Origin: Anaerolineales bacterium
GTDB lineage: Bacteria; Chloroflexota; Anaerolineae; Anaerolineales; Villigracilaceae
Length of the DNA: 34,558 nt
NCBI GenBank assembly: GCA_021462845.1
Contig: JAJTXU010000022.1
Coordinates: 1 to 34,558 of the forward strand
Direction: 5' to 3'
How positions within the stretch are numbered: position 1 is the first letter of the stretch; each line of letters starts with the position of its first letter. A program made the position numbers and the translations under genes. The notes under the pieces were generated by a model that saw only the letters and a list, made by a program, of their open reading frames with translations, made no database searches and was not told where the DNA came from. Shown here one piece after another: positions 32,184-34,558 of this stretch.

Positions 32184-32477
32184 ATGAAACAGATGGTTCG
32201 TAAGCAGATCTATATCCAAAAGAATCAGGAAGAGCGACTAAAACGGGTCGCAGAAGCGAGAGGCGTTAGTGAAGCCGAAATCATCCGCCGCGCGCTCGAT
32301 AACGAGTTGAAGCGGGTTGGGTATCGGCTTGCCTACGATAACGATGCGATGAAGCGACTTTATAAGCTGATGCGCGATCAAGACAAGAAACCTCCCGTGC
32401 CTCAAAAAAAGCGCGATTGGACGCGCGAAGACCTTTACGAAGAACGCATGAAGCGATATGACCGTCGTTCTTCTTGA
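32184..32477 (+). CDS. Ribbon-helix-helix antitoxin (VapB-like)
   Basis: A 97-residue protein with an N-terminal ribbon-helix-helix: RKQIYIQKNQEERLKRVAEARG then VSEAEIIRRALDNEL (about 6-45). The basic, flexible tail (KKPPVPQKKRDWTREDLYEERM) would wrap the toxin. CAGGAG precedes the ATG. It overlaps the downstream PIN-domain gene by 20 bases, as in VapBC operons, and probably represses its own promoter through the 12-base repeat. Confidence 0.85.
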   Translation: MKQMVRKQIYIQKNQEERLKRVAEARGVSEAEIIRRALDNELKRVGYRLAYDNDAMKRLYKLMRDQDKKPPVPQKKRDWTREDLYEERMKRYDRRSS

Positions 32478-32904
32478 TACGAACGTGCTGGTGTACGCGT
32501 TTGATCGTGGGGAGCAGAAAAAGCGCGAGCTGGCGATGCAACTCGTGCTTGATCTACAGCAAAATGCTGTCGGTTGTTTAAGCGTGCAATCTCTTTCAGA
32601 ATTTTTTCACGCGGTGACGCGTGGAGCGAAGCCCAAACTATCGGTAGATGAGGCGTTGCAATCTGTTCAGGAATATTTGTTGGCGTTTCCTATTTACTTT
32701 CTCACGCCTTCCGTTGTGCTTGAAGCCGCTCGCGGCGTAAGAGACTATTCCTTATCATTTTATGACGCCCAACTTTGGGCAATAGCATTGATCAACGATG
32801 TGCCAGTCATCTTCAGCGAAGACTTTCAGGATGGGCAGGTGTTGGAAGGCATCCGTTTTGTAAACCCTTTTGCAAAAGGTTTTGAACTGGAGAAGTGGAT
32901 ATAA
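32458..32904 (+). CDS. PIN-domain toxin (VapC-like ribonuclease)
   Basis: A 148-residue PIN domain with acidic residues at the expected sites: Asp7 in LLDTNVLVYAFD, Glu48 in SLSEFF, Asp103 in SFYDAQLWA and Asp122 in FSEDFQDG. VapC toxins cleave RNA, often initiator tRNA or rRNA. All four residues are present, so it is probably active. Its ATG lies inside the antitoxin gene, so the two are coupled. A strong terminator follows. Confidence 0.9.
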   Translation: MTVVLLDTNVLVYAFDRGEQKKRELAMQLVLDLQQNAVGCLSVQSLSEFFHAVTRGAKPKLSVDEALQSVQEYLLAFPIYFLTPSVVLEAARGVRDYSLSFYDAQLWAIALINDVPVIFSEDFQDGQVLEGIRFVNPFAKGFELEKWI

Positions 32905-32907
32905 AAT

Positions 32908-32941
32908 AACCCTGCGAAGGTTGATAACCTTCGCAGGGTTT
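32908..32941. terminator. Bidirectional terminator after the VapC-like gene
   Basis: AACCCTGCGAAGGTT and AACCTTCGCAGGGTT (15-bp perfect stem, loop GAT) lie 4 bases after the stop codon. It also lies 10 bases beyond the 3' end of the convergent tRNA gene, so it can serve both. Confidence 0.8.
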
Positions 32942-32950
32942 ACCTTGTTG

Positions 32951-33023
32951 AGCCACCGACGAGATTCGAACTCGTGACCTGACGATTACGAATCGTCTGC
33001 TCTACCAGCTGAGCCACGGTGGC
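32951..33023 (-). tRNA. tRNA-Thr (anticodon CGT)
   Basis: A complete 73-base cloverleaf on the minus strand: acceptor GCCACCG/CGGTGGC with discriminator T, D-arm GCTC-AGCTGGTA-GAGC, anticodon stem GACGA/TCGTC with loop TTCGTAA (anticodon CGT, reads ACG), and T-arm ACGAG-TTCGAAT-CTCGT. The 3' CCA is not encoded. Confidence 0.95.
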
Positions 33024-33031
33024 GGATGTGG

Positions 33032-33093
33032 CGCAAAATTAATTTTGCGTTACAGCGAGCGGGGATTATAAAGGAAACCAAATAAACCCGCAA
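33032..33093 (-). promoter_or_regulatory. Promoter and leader palindrome of tRNA-Thr
   Basis: On the minus strand TATAAT (complement of 33065-33070) has TTGCGG at a 17-base spacing (complement of 33088-33093). Between the promoter and the tRNA, CGCAAAATTAATTTTGCG (33032-33049) is a perfect palindrome in the 5' leader and could guide processing. Confidence 0.55.
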
Positions 33094-33137
33094 GTTTTCA
33101 GTCCCACGCGTCGTCTGTGTCGTGAGAAAATAAACCC

Positions 33138-34376
33138 ATGCTTCGTATCGCAATGCTTTCCTATCACACCTGTCCGCTGGCAACGCTTGGCGGCAAAGAC
33201 ACGGGTGGAATGAACGTCTACGTCCGCGAGCTCACGCGCCAACTCGGCAAAAGTGGCGTCCACGTGGACGTGTTCACGCGCTCGCAGGACGATCACGTGC
33301 CGCACGTTTTGCACGAACTCGGCTACGGCAACCGCGTCGTCCACATCCCAGCGGGACCCGAGCATCCCATGCCGAAACAGGAACTTGCAAATTACATCCC
33401 CGAATTTGTGGATGGCATCAAAGCCTTCGCGTGCGACAAGAAAATTAAATACGACGTGATTCACAGTCACTACTGGATGTCTGGCATTGCCGCCGCTTCT
33501 CTTTCGGACGGGTGGGCTGGGTCGCCCATCGTCCACATGTTCCACACCCTCGGCGAGATGAAGAACCGCATCGCTCGCGCAGACGAGGAACGCGAAGGGG
33601 CGTACCGAATCGAGGGTGAGAAGCAGGTCCTCCGTCGGGCTGACCGGGTAGTGGTCGCCACAATCGCCGAGTTGACGCAACTCCGCTTTCTCTACAAAGC
33701 AGACGCGAAGAAACTTGTAATCATCCCGCCCGGCGTCGATGTCAGCCATTTCTATCCCATCCCTGCCGATGAAGCGCGGGCGTATATTGGCTTGAAGCCC
33801 GAAGATCGGATGATCCTGTTCGTGGGGCGCATCGAGCCGCTCAAAGGCGTGGACACTCTGCTCGAGGCGATGTCTTGTTTGCAGATGAAGGAGTCGCGCC
33901 CTGTGCATCTCGCGATCATCGGCGGCGATCCTGCGGCAAGCCCCGAAGAGATGAACGCCGAGATGGCGCGCTTGAAAAATTTGTGCGAGGTGCTGGGGTT
34001 GGATCAATCGGTGGTGTTCTTGGGCGTGCGCGATCAGGATAAACTTTCATATTATTACTCGGCGGCGGAGGTGGTGGTGATGCCGTCGCATTACGAGTCG
34101 TTCGGCATGGTCGCGCTCGAAGCGATGGCGTGCGGCACGCCCGTGATCGCTTCCGAAGTGGGCGGACTCGCCTACCTCGTGCGCGATGGCGAGACGGGAT
34201 TTACGATCCCCGCAGAGGAGCCCGAAACGCTGTGCGAGAAATTATCGTGGTTGTTGAACGACGATGAGTTGCACGCAAAGATGAGCGCCCAAGCCGCCGC
34301 GTACGCCCAAGATTATGCGTGGGAGAAAATTGCGAGGCAGATTTTGGAAGTGTATGTGGGGTTGGAAAAAACCTAA
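33138..34376 (+). CDS. Family 4 glycosyltransferase (MshA/sucrose synthase-like GT-B fold)
   Basis: A 412-residue GT-B enzyme. The N-terminal acceptor domain has GGKDTGGMNVYVRELTRQL (18-36) and DVIHSHYWMSG (106-116), patterns shared by D-inositol-3-phosphate glycosyltransferase (MshA) and sucrose-phosphate synthase-like enzymes. The C-terminal nucleotide-sugar domain has PGVD (198-201), FVGRIEPLKG (228-237) and the E-x7-E motif (Glu320 and Glu328 in YESFGMVALEAM). It transfers a sugar from a nucleotide donor with retention. The acceptor is uncertain. It stands alone after the tRNA and has no obvious link with the polyamine genes. Confidence 0.88.
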   Translation: MLRIAMLSYHTCPLATLGGKDTGGMNVYVRELTRQLGKSGVHVDVFTRSQDDHVPHVLHELGYGNRVVHIPAGPEHPMPKQELANYIPEFVDGIKAFACDKKIKYDVIHSHYWMSGIAAASLSDGWAGSPIVHMFHTLGEMKNRIARADEEREGAYRIEGEKQVLRRADRVVVATIAELTQLRFLYKADAKKLVIIPPGVDVSHFYPIPADEARAYIGLKPEDRMILFVGRIEPLKGVDTLLEAMSCLQMKESRPVHLAIIGGDPAASPEEMNAEMARLKNLCEVLGLDQSVVFLGVRDQDKLSYYYSAAEVVVMPSHYESFGMVALEAMACGTPVIASEVGGLAYLVRDGETGFTIPAEEPETLCEKLSWLLNDDELHAKMSAQAAAYAQDYAWEKIARQILEVYVGLEKT

Positions 34377-34494
34377 CGATTTGTGTTATGCCCGTCAGAG
34401 CGCGTATGGACTCTGGTTGGAAACAGGAAAATGTTTGGGGTGCTGTAACTGCTTCTCTAATAGACAAAGTAGTTAGAAGTCGTACAATAGGTGA

Positions 34495-34558
34495 ATGGCA
34501 AAGCGAAAATTCAAGTTGACTGACGAAGAACGGAAAGAACTATTGCGAGCGTACCGGA
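34495..34558 (+). CDS. Probable IS630-family transposase, N-terminal fragment cut by the window end
   Basis: The last 64 bases open a frame reading MAKRKFKLTDEERKELLRAYR with no stop. This basic, Leu/Glu-rich start resembles the N-terminal winged-helix region of IS630-type transposases (recalled, not searched). TACAAT (34483-34488) with TAGACA 16 bases upstream may be its promoter. The left terminal repeat of the element, if present, should lie within 34377-34494; I could not define it without the right end. Confidence 0.5.
   Translation, partial: MAKRKFKLTDEERKELLRAYR

Noticed and set aside
33066-34007. 313-residue open frame on the minus strand
   Set aside because: Antisense to the GT4 glycosyltransferase and runs over the tRNA promoter; shadow frame.

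Overview
The window looks like a chromosomal segment of a bacterium, most likely a Chloroflexota of the Anaerolineae type. This is inferred from moderate-to-high G+C, strong AGGAG ribosome binding sites, the mix of gene families and the dense palindromic intergenic repeats; no rRNA or phylogenetic marker is present to prove it. Most of the window is an accessory catabolic island for polyamines and omega-amino acids. It holds five class III (PLP) aminotransferases, five aldehyde dehydrogenases, a complete PotABCD-type spermidine/putrescine ABC importer, a second PotD-like lipoprotein beside an APC-family permease, a saccharopine-dehydrogenase-family oxidoreductase and an Lrp/AsnC regulator.

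Layout. 1-1300: an S1-domain RNA-binding protein on the minus strand with its own promoter and terminator. 1304-6936: Lrp/AsnC regulator, two aminotransferases, a small membrane protein and a CoA-acylating methylmalonate/malonate-semialdehyde dehydrogenase. 7091-8084: two A+T-richer genes (membrane protein, NUDIX hydrolase). 8374-11329: tight operon of PotD-like lipoprotein, APC permease and universal stress protein. 11697-13052: putrescine aminotransferase-like enzyme. 13068-13620: a GxxExxY gene between 27-bp inverted repeats. 13719-17961: potA-potB-potC-potD. 18343-19551: saccharopine dehydrogenase-like enzyme. 19591-21085 (minus): an unknown 370-residue protein and a frameshifted CcbP-like gene. 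21339-25993: two near-identical aminobutyraldehyde-dehydrogenase-like genes around a third aldehyde dehydrogenase. 26106-26918: membrane protein. 27084-30147: divergent aldehyde dehydrogenase (minus) and GABA aminotransferase (plus). 30187-32904: a DUF4258/DUF2283 pair, an atypical aminotransferase and a VapBC-like toxin-antitoxin pair. 32951-33023: tRNA-Thr(CGT). 33138-34376: a GT4 glycosyltransferase. 34495-end: the first codons of a probable IS630-family transposase.

How the genes may work together (inference from families). PotABCD imports spermidine/putrescine. The PatA-like enzyme converts putrescine to 4-aminobutanal, the aminobutyraldehyde dehydrogenases give GABA, GabT gives succinate semialdehyde, and one of the other aldehyde dehydrogenases gives succinate. 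The three-carbon half of spermidine could go through 3-aminopropanal and beta-alanine to malonate semialdehyde (aminotransferase at 3395) and then acetyl-CoA (MmsA). No classical spermidine dehydrogenase or FAD polyamine oxidase is visible, which makes the saccharopine-dehydrogenase-like protein the most interesting candidate for the opening cleavage.

The intergenic space is crowded with at least five families of dispersed palindromic or low-complexity repeats (called R1 to R5 here). Several A+T-richer orphan genes sit directly against them.
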